Assembly (NCBI GenBank): GCA_001897755.1
Contig: MKUJ01000007.1
Span: 30,549-94,548, forward strand
Origin: Afipia sp. 64-13
GTDB taxonomy: Bacteria > Pseudomonadota > Alphaproteobacteria > Rhizobiales > Xanthobacteraceae
Length of the DNA: 64,000 nucleotides
Reading direction: 5' to 3'
The notes beneath the pieces are model-generated. The model made no database searches, was not told the origin of the DNA, and saw only the letters and a list, made by a program, of their open reading frames with translations. Every line of letters begins with the position of its first letter. Positions within the stretch are counted from its first letter, which is position 1. A program made the translations under genes and the position numbers. Of this stretch, positions 32,494 through 41,487 are shown piece by piece.

Positions 32494-33519
32494 TCACTGA
32501 TCGAAGCCGACCTTGTCCACCAGGGTCGACGCGGTCTTGCGATTCTCCGCGATCTTGGAGACCGGCAGCTTGTCGGCGTTGAGCGTTCCGTAGCCGGCGA
32601 TTGTCGGATTGACCGCAACGCCGGCGCGAATGGGATATTCGTAATTCGCATCGGCGTACATTTTCTGCGCGGTCTCCCCCGCCAGCCACTCGATCAGTTT
32701 CACGCCGTTGGCCTTGTTCGGCGCGTTCTTCATCAGCAGTACGCCGGACAAGTTCACATGGGTGCCGCCGCCCGCGAAGGTCGGCAGGATCACCTTGGTG
32801 GCTTCCGCCCACGGCTTCTTGTCCGGGTCGTTGTTCATCATCAGCGCCCAGTAATAGGTGTTGCCGATGCCGAGGTCGCATTTGCCGGCCGCGACATCGC
32901 GCGCGGTCTCGCGGTCGCCGCCGGAGGGCTTCTGCGCCAGATTGGCCTTCACGCCGCGCAGCCATTCCTCGGCCTTGGCCTCGCCGTGATGGGCGACATA
33001 GGCGGCGAACAGCGCGTTGTTGTAGATGTGCTGGCCGGAGCGGATGCAGATCTTGCCCTTCCACTTCGGGTCCGCGAGCTCCTCATAGGTGATCGCATCC
33101 TGCTTCACCCGATCCTTCGATGCGTAGATCACGCGCGCGCGCATCGAGATCCCGGCCCAGTGGCCATCCGGATCGCGATACTGCGCCGGCACGGTCTTGT
33201 CGATGATTTCGGACTTGATCGGCTGGGTAATCTCGGCTTTCACCGCGCCGTCGATGCGGCCGATATCGACCGTCAGCATCACGTCCGCCGGGCTGTTGGC
33301 GCCCTCGGCCTTGATGCGCTGCTCGAGGCCGGAGCTTGCCGACACCACGTTGACCTTGATGCCGGTGTCCTTGGTGAAGGCATCGAACAGCGGCTGCATC
33401 AGTTTGGTTTCGCGGTAGCTGTAGACGTTGACCTCGCCCGATTGGGCCGAGGCGGGCGCTGCGCTCCAGACAAACGCGCACGCCAGGATCGCTGCACCGG
33501 TGGGACGAAAATGCGACAT
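32494..33519 (-). CDS. Fe3+ ABC transporter substrate-binding protein (FbpA/FutA-like)
   Basis: Signal peptide; EVNVYSYRETKLMQPLFDAFTKDTGIKVNVV; GIGNTYYWALMMN (Tyr-Tyr iron ligand motif). Confidence 0.9.
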   Translation of the reverse strand: MSHFRPTGAAILACAFVWSAAPASAQSGEVNVYSYRETKLMQPLFDAFTKDTGIKVNVVSASSGLEQRIKAEGANSPADVMLTVDIGRIDGAVKAEITQPIKSEIIDKTVPAQYRDPDGHWAGISMRARVIYASKDRVKQDAITYEELADPKWKGKICIRSGQHIYNNALFAAYVAHHGEAKAEEWLRGVKANLAQKPSGGDRETARDVAAGKCDLGIGNTYYWALMMNNDPDKKPWAEATKVILPTFAGGGTHVNLSGVLLMKNAPNKANGVKLIEWLAGETAQKMYADANYEYPIRAGVAVNPTIAGYGTLNADKLPVSKIAENRKTASTLVDKVGFDQ

Positions 33520-33700
33520 GGGAAGCTCCGCCGAATATGAAAACAGTCTCGCTGCGGCGCGGGCTTGCTGACGCGGCGCGCGAGGCCTGTCCTTATCTAG
33601 CGTGCGGATGAAAAGGTGATGCGCGACGCAGTGTCGCGCAATGCTCTGTTTATAGGAATTCCAGAGCGCGGTCGGTGTTTGTGGTCAAAGTGCGGGCCGC

Positions 33701-36700
33701 TCAGATGGCTTGCGCTGTCGTATGCGCGAAAACCACCTCGATCAGCGTGCCGATTTGCGGCGCGCTCTTGATGTGGAACTGGCCGCCATTGGCTTCAACC
33801 AGGGCCTTGGTCAGCGGCAGGCTGACGCTGTTGTTCGACAGCAGGTGATCGGATGCCGCCGGCGTGTGGAACGGCGCCATGGCTGCGGCAATTTCGCTCT
33901 CGTTCAGCCCGTGGCCGGTGTCGCGCACCCGCAGCACCACGTCGCCGCGATCGGTCAGCGCGGTGGAGACGATCACCTGGCCGCCGGCATTGGCGAGGTG
34001 GATCGAGTTGCCGATCAGGTTGAGCGCGATCTGCCGCAGGGCGCGGGTATCGGCCCGCACGGTCGGGAGCGCATGCGCGAGCGAGGTCCGGATGATGATG
34101 CGTTCGCGATTGGCTTGGGGCTGCATCACCGCGACGCACTGTTCGATCAGTGGATTGATGTCCTGATCGACCAAGGCAAGATCGAGCTTGCCGGATTCGA
34201 TCCGGGACAGGTTGAGCATGTCCTCGATGATGGCGATGACGCGCTCGCCCGAGGCGCGGATGTCCTTCATGTAGTCGACATAGCGCTCATTGCCGAGCGG
34301 CCCGAACCGTTCGTCGATCATCACCTCGGAAAATCCGATGATGGCGTTGACCGGCGCGCGGATCTCGTGGCTGAGGCGCGTCAGCATTTCCGCTTTTGCA
34401 TTGGCGAGTTGATCGTTGCTGCGGCGGGCCGATTGGGGTTCGCCTGTCCGGACCGGCGATGTGTCGCGGAAGATCGCAAAATAGCGGCCGGTTTCGGCGC
34501 CGGTGCGGCCGACCGTCATCGACAGCGGCACGGTGCTGCCGCTCGGCGTGCGGCCGAGCACCTCGCGTCCCTGATCGAGCAGGCTCGCCACGCCCGAAGC
34601 CTTGATGCCGTCGATATAATCGAGGATGGCGCGCTGGCTTTCCGGCGCGAACAGCTCGGTCAGCGGGCGGCCTTTGACGTCGCCGCTGCGCACGTTGAAC
34701 AGCGCCTCCGCGCTGCGGTTGCAGGAACTGATATGACCGGCTGCGTCGAAGATCAGGATGCCCTCGGCCGTGGTCTCCAGGATGGCCGCCATCTCATCCG
34801 CTCCGATCTGGTCGGCGGATGCCGCAGCAGCGGTTGGCGCGAGATCGCGCTGGGGGTGGACATTCTGCGCGGGCGCGAAAATCAGCGCATGCGCGCTTTC
34901 ACCGTCCCATGTCACGGCATGCAGGCGCGCGGGCGCGGCCGCCGTGCCTGACGTTGAAATCAGCACCGGCGTGCCGCCTTGCGTCGTTTCGTCGGAATTG
35001 CCCGGCTCGACGTACAAGGCATCAAGGCCACCCGCCTCGTCGAGCGCGGCGAGGCTCGCAAAGCCGGTGTGCTCGAGGAAGGCGCGGTTGGCGTGGATCA
35101 GCCGGTCGATCTGATAGATCAGCATGCCGACCGGAATGTGATCGAGCAATTGCCCGTCTTGCGTTGCGTACGCATGCAGCGGGAGATCGGGCTGCTCCAC
35201 CATCGGTGAGGACGGAGAGTGCCCGGCCGGAGAAGTCGGTGCGCTTGCATCGGCCGCCACTGCGTCGTCCGTTTTGGCGTCCTGCTGCGGGATATCGGAT
35301 GCGCGGTTGCTGTCGGCTTCGAGCCGTGCGGACAACTGCCGGGCGATTTCGTGAAAGGCGCTGTTCTCGGTCGCCGTCAGCGACGGCGCGCGGGTGTCCT
35401 GAGCCGAGGGAAACAGCACGACATTGGCGGGTGTATCCTCGGCAGATGTATCCACGGTGTGGTCCGTTTCAGTAGGTGAAGGCGGGGTTTCGATCACGGC
35501 GGGCGGTTCGCTGCCCGGGGCGGGATCCGGTGCGAACGTCGCATGCTGGCTCGCGGTTGTCTGCGCCGGCGACGATGGAACCTGTGGTGATGCTGTGGAT
35601 GGCGGATTGCCGAACAGCGCATCGTGTCGGCGCTGCGCGGCGAGGCGCGTCAATCCTTCCAGATCGCGGCAGATGCCGAATCCGCGATAGCCGGCGAATT
35701 GCCGGTCGCGATCGTAGACCGGCAGGCCCGACAGCTCGACCGGCAGGCGCGCACCCAGACCGTCAACGGGCCAGTTGACGGCGATGCCGCTCCAGGTCGC
35801 GCGGGGTGCGATCGCAGCGGCCACGCGGCCTTCCGGATCGAGGTCGAGCGCTTCGGCGAGCTCGTTCCACAGCCGGCCGAACGCAGCGGCGGTGCGCCAG
35901 CCGATCAGGCGCGTGAATTCATCCGAACCGAGCGAGAAGCGGCCATCGGCATCCATCTGCCACATGAAACGCAGCGGGTGACGTCGCCGCGGAGACCATG
36001 ACTCGTCATCGAAGGGAGCGCTGGCTGTAGTTTGCCCCCCAGATGGGCGATGTTCCGACGGAGGAGGCGTTGTCGTTGGAGAAGGCGACACGTCGGTCTC
36101 CGTGGGGTGTGCTTCGATGGCGTCGGATAAGACGTGATTGGGGTCGTTGTCGTTCCATTCCGCCTCCGATGTGTCCGCAGGCGTATCCATCGGCGATTCG
36201 GGGGCGACAAACGAATCCAGAGCGGATGGCGACGCTTCCACTGCGGCGGAAGTCGTTTCCAAGGCGCCCTCGCACGTCCGTTCACCGGGTTGAACGGGTG
36301 GCGGAGATGCGGTCTCCGCGATCGTGTTTTCGATACCGGACGGCGCGATCAGTCCGACGATGCCGGACTCTGCATCGAGACCGACACGATACAGGGTGAT
36401 CGGGCCGAACGATGTGGAAACGGTGACCGGATCGCGGCTCGCGCCTTGCGGCGGCAGCCGCATCTCCGGTGCATCGGCCGCAAAGTCCGGCAGCGATCCG
36501 GCGGCGCGATTGCCGCCGACCAGTCTGCCGTCGCGTGTGAAGGCGAGTGCGGGGTTATCCAGTCCCTCGATCAGGGCGGTCAGCCGTTCCTCCAGCGGAA
36601 GCACGCGGCCGGCGGGCTGCGCCGCTGCGACAAGAATGCCAACGCCGTTGCCGAAAGCGAGACGGGCGCATGCGCAGGTCATCAGGTTGCCCGGTGCTGC

Positions 36701-36976
36701 GCCAAATCCGCGCAGGCGTTCGAGGCGCAATGCGCCGGTTGGCGACAGGCGCCCGGCGAGCTGCGTCACCTGGCGGCGGTGCGGATCGGCGGGCCCGATC
36801 GCTTTGTCCGCCAGCGCGCGCTGGTCGGGAACGCCGAGAAATTTCAACCCGGCGGCATTGGCCCACAGAATCCGCGCGCCATCGCTCGACCAGATCAACG
36901 CCGGGGCGCTGCTGAGGGCGTGAGCCGCGAGTTTTGGGTCGCGGATGGTCTGCAATGACAGATCGACCGGGTTCAT
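33701..36976 (-). CDS. Multi-PAS sensor histidine kinase (PleC/DivJ-like HisKA core)
   Basis: LSHEIRAPVNAIIGFSEVMIDERFGPLGNERYVDYMKDI; RDTGHGLNESEI; PAS ILETTAEGILIFDAAGHISSCNRSAEALF. Confidence 0.88.
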   Translation of the reverse strand: MNPVDLSLQTIRDPKLAAHALSSAPALIWSSDGARILWANAAGLKFLGVPDQRALADKAIGPADPHRRQVTQLAGRLSPTGALRLERLRGFGAAPGNLMTCACARLAFGNGVGILVAAAQPAGRVLPLEERLTALIEGLDNPALAFTRDGRLVGGNRAAGSLPDFAADAPEMRLPPQGASRDPVTVSTSFGPITLYRVGLDAESGIVGLIAPSGIENTIAETASPPPVQPGERTCEGALETTSAAVEASPSALDSFVAPESPMDTPADTSEAEWNDNDPNHVLSDAIEAHPTETDVSPSPTTTPPPSEHRPSGGQTTASAPFDDESWSPRRRHPLRFMWQMDADGRFSLGSDEFTRLIGWRTAAAFGRLWNELAEALDLDPEGRVAAAIAPRATWSGIAVNWPVDGLGARLPVELSGLPVYDRDRQFAGYRGFGICRDLEGLTRLAAQRRHDALFGNPPSTASPQVPSSPAQTTASQHATFAPDPAPGSEPPAVIETPPSPTETDHTVDTSAEDTPANVVLFPSAQDTRAPSLTATENSAFHEIARQLSARLEADSNRASDIPQQDAKTDDAVAADASAPTSPAGHSPSSPMVEQPDLPLHAYATQDGQLLDHIPVGMLIYQIDRLIHANRAFLEHTGFASLAALDEAGGLDALYVEPGNSDETTQGGTPVLISTSGTAAAPARLHAVTWDGESAHALIFAPAQNVHPQRDLAPTAAAASADQIGADEMAAILETTAEGILIFDAAGHISSCNRSAEALFNVRSGDVKGRPLTELFAPESQRAILDYIDGIKASGVASLLDQGREVLGRTPSGSTVPLSMTVGRTGAETGRYFAIFRDTSPVRTGEPQSARRSNDQLANAKAEMLTRLSHEIRAPVNAIIGFSEVMIDERFGPLGNERYVDYMKDIRASGERVIAIIEDMLNLSRIESGKLDLALVDQDINPLIEQCVAVMQPQANRERIIIRTSLAHALPTVRADTRALRQIALNLIGNSIHLANAGGQVIVSTALTDRGDVVLRVRDTGHGLNESEIAAAMAPFHTPAASDHLLSNNSVSLPLTKALVEANGGQFHIKSAPQIGTLIEVVFAHTTAQAI

Positions 36977-37322
36977 GCTGTCTCGTCGGGCGTCTTTCGC
37001 AAGGGAGGATGTGCCGGCCTCGGGCCGTGCGTAGTCTTAACAAATGATTATCAGGAGCAGGGGAGCCTAATCCACGGCAACGGGCCGCTCCTGCCTGCGA
37101 AACCGCCGATAACCTTAATTCGTGGCTCGGGGGAGTGAACCTTGGGGCGAGCCAAACCGTTGCAAAAAATATTCAAAGGTTCACGATGCGTGCCTGAAGG
37201 TTGTCATGGCGGCCGCGCATGCTGCGGTGGCGATTTGCGATCTGGACCTCCGAATCCAAGCGAGGCCACCGCCCGGCGCGGCGCAGGACGCGGACGGAAG
37301 CGATTCAACAGGAGCGATTCAC

Positions 37323-37700
37323 ATGGCTGACGGCAACGAACGGTTCGAAATCCCAAAAGAGATGCGCTCCATGGCGGAAGCCAGCTTCGATCAGGCCCGC
37401 AAGGCGTTCGAGGCCTTCATGGGGACCGCGCAGCAAACGGCGACCACGTTTAACGGCACCGGCGAGGCCGCCAGGGCGAATGCCAAGGAGATCAGCGCCA
37501 AGGCCATCACCTTCGCGGAAAAGAACGTGCAGGCCTCTCTGGCCTATGCGCAGCAGTTGATCCATGCCACCGACCTCGCCGAGGTCATGCGGCTGCATGC
37601 CGAGTATGTCCAGACCCAGATGCGCACGCTGGCCGATCAGGCGTCGGAAATCGGGCAGGCGGTGACCAGGGCCGCGCTCGACGCCACCAAGCCGAAATAG
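37323..37700 (+). CDS. Phasin family protein
   Basis: IPKEMRSMAEASFDQARKAFEAFMGTAQQT...MRLHAEYVQTQMRTLADQASEIGQAVTRAA. Confidence 0.9.
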   Translation: MADGNERFEIPKEMRSMAEASFDQARKAFEAFMGTAQQTATTFNGTGEAARANAKEISAKAITFAEKNVQASLAYAQQLIHATDLAEVMRLHAEYVQTQMRTLADQASEIGQAVTRAALDATKPK

Positions 37701-37729
37701 CGGGGCGGATTTCGGGTACTCAATATGTA

Positions 37730-37778
37730 AGGTATTTAAATACCTGAAGTGCATTGCAATATTTTTATTGCAATGCAC
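37730..37778. promoter_or_regulatory. Two adjacent perfect palindromes upstream of the second phasin gene
   Basis: AGGTATTTAAATACCT (37730-37745) and GTGCATTGCAAT-ATTTTT-ATTGCAATGCAC (37749-37778). Confidence 0.65.
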
Positions 37779-37888
37779 AATAATGCTTCTATATTCATCA
37801 CTGAGAAGCTGTTGGCGAGGGTCGCCACGGTGGCTGCGCCATTGCCTTCAGACCAGGCAGCTTGAAACCCAATCAAAGGATGTCTGCC

Positions 37889-38314
37889 ATGAGCTCCGAT
37901 CCGTTCTCCACTGTCGTTCCGTTCCAGGTCCCTGAGCAGGTCCGCGCTTTCGCTGAAACCGGCGTGAGCCACGCGCGCGAGGGCTACCAGAAGTTCAAGG
38001 CTGTCGCCGAGACCAACAACGAAGCCATTGAGGCGGCCTGCGCGTCGGCTACCAAGGGCGTTGGCGACTTCACCGCCAAGCTGGTGGATATTGCCAAGGC
38101 CAACACCACTTCGGCCTTCGACTTCGCCCAGGCGCTGCTTGCGGTGAAAACCTTCCCGGAGGCGTTCGAGCTGCTGAACGAGCATGCCCGCAAGCAATTC
38201 GAGGCTGTCACCGCCCAGTCCAAGGATCTCACCGAACTCGGCCAGAAGCTGGCGACCGAAACCGTCGAGCCGTTCAAGGCCGGCGCGGCGAAAGCGTTCA
38301 AGGCGGTCGGCTGA
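37889..38314 (+). CDS. Phasin family protein
   Basis: VPEQVRAFAETGVSHAREGYQKFKAVAETNNEAIEAACASATKGVGDF...EHARKQFEAVTAQSKDLTELGQKLATETVEPFK; alternative start at 37880. Confidence 0.9.
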   Translation: MSSDPFSTVVPFQVPEQVRAFAETGVSHAREGYQKFKAVAETNNEAIEAACASATKGVGDFTAKLVDIAKANTTSAFDFAQALLAVKTFPEAFELLNEHARKQFEAVTAQSKDLTELGQKLATETVEPFKAGAAKAFKAVG

Positions 38315-38352
38315 TTTCGCCTGTCGCTGATTTCGTCTTTAAAAATTGAGAG

Positions 38353-38381
38353 AAGTCCGGGTCTTTGGCCCGGACTTTTTT
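38353..38381 (+). terminator. Rho-independent terminator after the second phasin
   Basis: AAGTCCGGG-TCTTTGG-CCCGGACTT followed by TTTT. Confidence 0.88.
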
Positions 38382-38554
38382 GTCCAGCCTGCTTTTGTCG
38401 GGTCCGAACTTCTTGCCTCTGCCGTGACATCCACAATATGTCTGAAATCGGCGGAGCGGGGCCGGCCGAACAGCGACTCGGTCTTGCCAAAGTGCGGCGT
38501 TGCACCTAGTTTCCGCGCGTTCGCGCTCCTCCCCTGAGAGGTGGCCCGACGGAT

Positions 38555-38631
38555 GCAGTTGTAGCTCAGCTGGTTAGAGCGCCGGATTGTGGATCCGGAG
38601 GTCGGTGGTTCGATCCCACCCAACTGTACCA
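38555..38631 (+). tRNA. tRNA-His (anticodon GTG)
   Basis: Full cloverleaf: GCAGTTG/CAACTGT acceptor, anticodon loop TTGTGGA, GGTGG-TTCGATC-CCACC T-arm, encoded CCA. Confidence 0.95.
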
Positions 38632-38656
38632 TCCCCGTTCAGGTGGATTTTCAGTC

Positions 38657-41077
38657 TCAGCCAGCCTTTGCGATCGGCGGTCGTGTCGCCGCCCCGCCAT
38701 GAGTCAGCTCGCGGAACTGACGGATCGATGCCGGCCGGCCGATCAGAAAACCTTGAATCCCGTCGCAGTTCTGATCCCGCAGGAATTGCAATTCGGCGGC
38801 GGTCTCCACGCCCTCGGCGAGGACCGGCAACCCCAGCCCGCGTCCCAGCGCAAGCACGGTGCGAACGATCGTCGCCGCCTGATCATTATGGTCGACAGAT
38901 TTGATGAACGAGCCGTCGATCTTGATCTTGTCGAAGGGAAAGGCACGCAGGTTGGAGAGCGACGAATAGCCGGTCCCGAAATCGTCCATCGCGATCTGCA
39001 CGCCAAGCGCCTTGATCTGCCGGAGGGAGAGCAGGGCACGGTTCAGTTCACGGATGAGAGCCGTTTCGGTGATTTCGAGCTCGAGCCGGCGCGGCTCCAG
39101 ACCGGTCTCCAGCAGAACGGTGTGAACCGTCTGCGCGAAATTGGGATCATAAATCTGCATTGGCGAGACGTTCACTGCGACCATGAGCGGCTGCGTCCAT
39201 GAGGCGGCCTCACGGCAGGCCTGGCGCAGCACCCATTCGCCGATCGTTGTGATCGCACCGGCTTCTTCCGCAATCGGAATGAAGACGGCGGGTGAGACGC
39301 TGCCGCGTTCGGGATGATGCCAGCGCAGGAGCGCCTCGAAGCCGGTCACCTGGCCGGTCTGAACGTCCAGTTGCGGTTGATAGACCAGTTGCAGTTCGTT
39401 GCGCGCGATGGCTTGGCGCAGATCGTGCTCGATCCGGCGGCGCTCGCGCATCTCATGACCCATATCGGTCTCGAAGAAGCGGTACCCGCTGCGGCCTTCG
39501 GTCTTGACCCGGTAGAGCGCAGTGTCGGCATGAGTGAACAGCGTTTCCCGATCGGTTGCGTCGTCGGGATAGGTGGCGATGCCGATGCTGCATGAAATGC
39601 TGCCGGTTTCCGGGGTGTCGCCCTTGACCCGCAATGCGCTGAGAATCTGTTCGACGAACGAGCGCGCGGTATCGGCCTCCGACAGCTCCGTCAGCATGAT
39701 GGCGAATTCATCGCCGCCAAGGCGCGCCATCATGTGATTATCGTCCAGCAATCTCCCGACACGGCGGGCCACGGTCTGTAGTACCTTGTCGCCGGTGGCA
39801 TGGCCGAACAGATCGTTGATCTCCTTGAAGCGGTCGAGGTCGAGACAGAGCACCGCGATCATCTTGTCCTGCGGACAGCGGGCGATTTCCTCTTCGAGCC
39901 GGCTGTTGAAATAAGTCCGGTTCGGCAGCGACGTCAGCGCATCGTGATGCGCGAGATAACGGATGTGCTGTTCGCTCTTGCGTCGAGCCCGCAGGTCGCG
40001 CACCGCGAGAACCTGCGCGGGGCGTCCGGCATAGTCGATTTGCCGGCGCATGATTTCGGCAGGAATCATCGAGCCGTCGTGACGACGCAGATTGGTTTCC
40101 AGCGCCTGATTTGATTTTGCGAAAAGGCTGGTGCGCGCCGCATCGTCCGTGAGCCAGGACTCGACACTGGAGCCGGCAAGTCTCGCGGCCGGCTGACCGA
40201 TCAGAGTGGCGAAGCTGTCGTTGACCGTCACGATGACGTTGCCGTCGCAAACGACAAGACCTTCCACTGCTGCATTGGCGAGACCGTGCATGCGGTCCGC
40301 TTCGCGCTCGGCGCGATGGCGCTCCCGTACATCAAGCGCAACGGCTCCGAGGGCCAGCAGGATGATGATGAAGCTTGCCACGCAGACCAGAATAGCCAGC
40401 GGCGTCGTCGGCAGGGCGGTGGATGACACCGATTGAGTGGGGTCCGGAAGGATCGAGACGGCCGCCATGCCGGTAAAGTGATGGCTGCAGACCGCCAGCG
40501 TCAGGAGGATGGCGCCGGCAGCCCGCCATCGGCTGGATTCGCTATGAAGCACAACAGCGAGCGCGGCAGCGCCGAGCACGGCGCCAAGCGCGATCGATAC
40601 CGCGACCAGGTCCATATCCCAGATCAGCGTGCCTGCGATCTCGAATGCGGCCATGCCTGTGTAGTGCATCGCGGCAATGCCGCCTGCGACGAATGCGCCG
40701 CCGACCCACGGTCCATGACGCCAATCGGCAATGGCGATTCCGAATCCGATGCCTGTCAGCAGGATTGCTGCGACCAGAGAGGTGAAGGTCAGCGCGATAT
40801 TGTAGCCGCTCGGAACGCCCGGCGTAAAAGCCAGCATGGCGATGAAATGCGTTGCCCAGATTCCGAAGCCGATGGCGATGGCGGCAACGCCGAGCCACAA
40901 CATTCGCATCCGGTTATGGCTGCCGATGGCGTGGTGCAACAGGCGCGTCGCGGCAAACGACGAAAGCGTACAGATGAATGCGGCGAGGACAACCAGTCTC
41001 AGGTCATGCGCCGTCGCGATGCAGTTGTAGACTTTCAGCATGATGTCGGGTGCCCAGGTAAAATGGTCCGGCACCAT
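38657..41077 (-). CDS. MHYT-GGDEF-EAL membrane cyclic-di-GMP protein
   Basis: GIWATHFIAML, AMHYTGMAAF, SHHFTGMAA MHYT motifs; RLGGDEFAIM; GFEALLRWHHP. Confidence 0.95.
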   Translation of the reverse strand: MVPDHFTWAPDIMLKVYNCIATAHDLRLVVLAAFICTLSSFAATRLLHHAIGSHNRMRMLWLGVAAIAIGFGIWATHFIAMLAFTPGVPSGYNIALTFTSLVAAILLTGIGFGIAIADWRHGPWVGGAFVAGGIAAMHYTGMAAFEIAGTLIWDMDLVAVSIALGAVLGAAALAVVLHSESSRWRAAGAILLTLAVCSHHFTGMAAVSILPDPTQSVSSTALPTTPLAILVCVASFIIILLALGAVALDVRERHRAEREADRMHGLANAAVEGLVVCDGNVIVTVNDSFATLIGQPAARLAGSSVESWLTDDAARTSLFAKSNQALETNLRRHDGSMIPAEIMRRQIDYAGRPAQVLAVRDLRARRKSEQHIRYLAHHDALTSLPNRTYFNSRLEEEIARCPQDKMIAVLCLDLDRFKEINDLFGHATGDKVLQTVARRVGRLLDDNHMMARLGGDEFAIMLTELSEADTARSFVEQILSALRVKGDTPETGSISCSIGIATYPDDATDRETLFTHADTALYRVKTEGRSGYRFFETDMGHEMRERRRIEHDLRQAIARNELQLVYQPQLDVQTGQVTGFEALLRWHHPERGSVSPAVFIPIAEEAGAITTIGEWVLRQACREAASWTQPLMVAVNVSPMQIYDPNFAQTVHTVLLETGLEPRRLELEITETALIRELNRALLSLRQIKALGVQIAMDDFGTGYSSLSNLRAFPFDKIKIDGSFIKSVDHNDQAATIVRTVLALGRGLGLPVLAEGVETAAELQFLRDQNCDGIQGFLIGRPASIRQFRELTHGGAATRPPIAKAG

Positions 41078-41171
41078 AGGAAGGGATTACGTAACAACTC
41101 GTGAATCGACGGGTAACCGTACGTAAACCATCACGCTTTCAGCGAAAATGAACGCTCGGCATCTCGAATTT

Positions 41172-41447
41172 TTAGCGGTCGGCGCGGCTCACGACATCCA
41201 TCAGTTCGGCGATCTTGCGGCGCTGATCGGCCTTGTTTCCCGATCTGATCGCATGTTCGACGCAGTGGGCGACGTGATCGCGCAGAATCTCTTCTTCCAC
41301 GCGGCGCAAAGCGGCGCGCGCTGCGGCAATCTGCGTCACCACATCGATGCAGTAGCGGTCGGCGGCGATCATCTCGCTCAGTCCGCGAACCTGGCCCTCG
41401 ATCCGTTTCAACCGTTTTTGACAGGATGTCTTGATCTCGTCGCGCAT
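41172..41447 (-). CDS. CsoR/RcnR family metal-sensing repressor
   Basis: [56 protein letters not shown], a DUF156 signature; divergent from copA. Confidence 0.92.
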   Translation of the reverse strand: MRDEIKTSCQKRLKRIEGQVRGLSEMIAADRYCIDVVTQIAAARAALRRVEEEILRDHVAHCVEHAIRSGNKADQRRKIAELMDVVSRADR

Positions 41448-41456
41448 GTCGCTAAT

Positions 41457-41473
41457 ATACCCCCATGGGGTAT
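41457..41473. promoter_or_regulatory. CsoR-type operator between csoR and copA
   Basis: ATACCCC-CAT-GGGGTAT, perfect 7-bp arms, resembling CsoR operators. Confidence 0.8.
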
Positions 41474-41487
41474 CAAGATCAAGAGCG

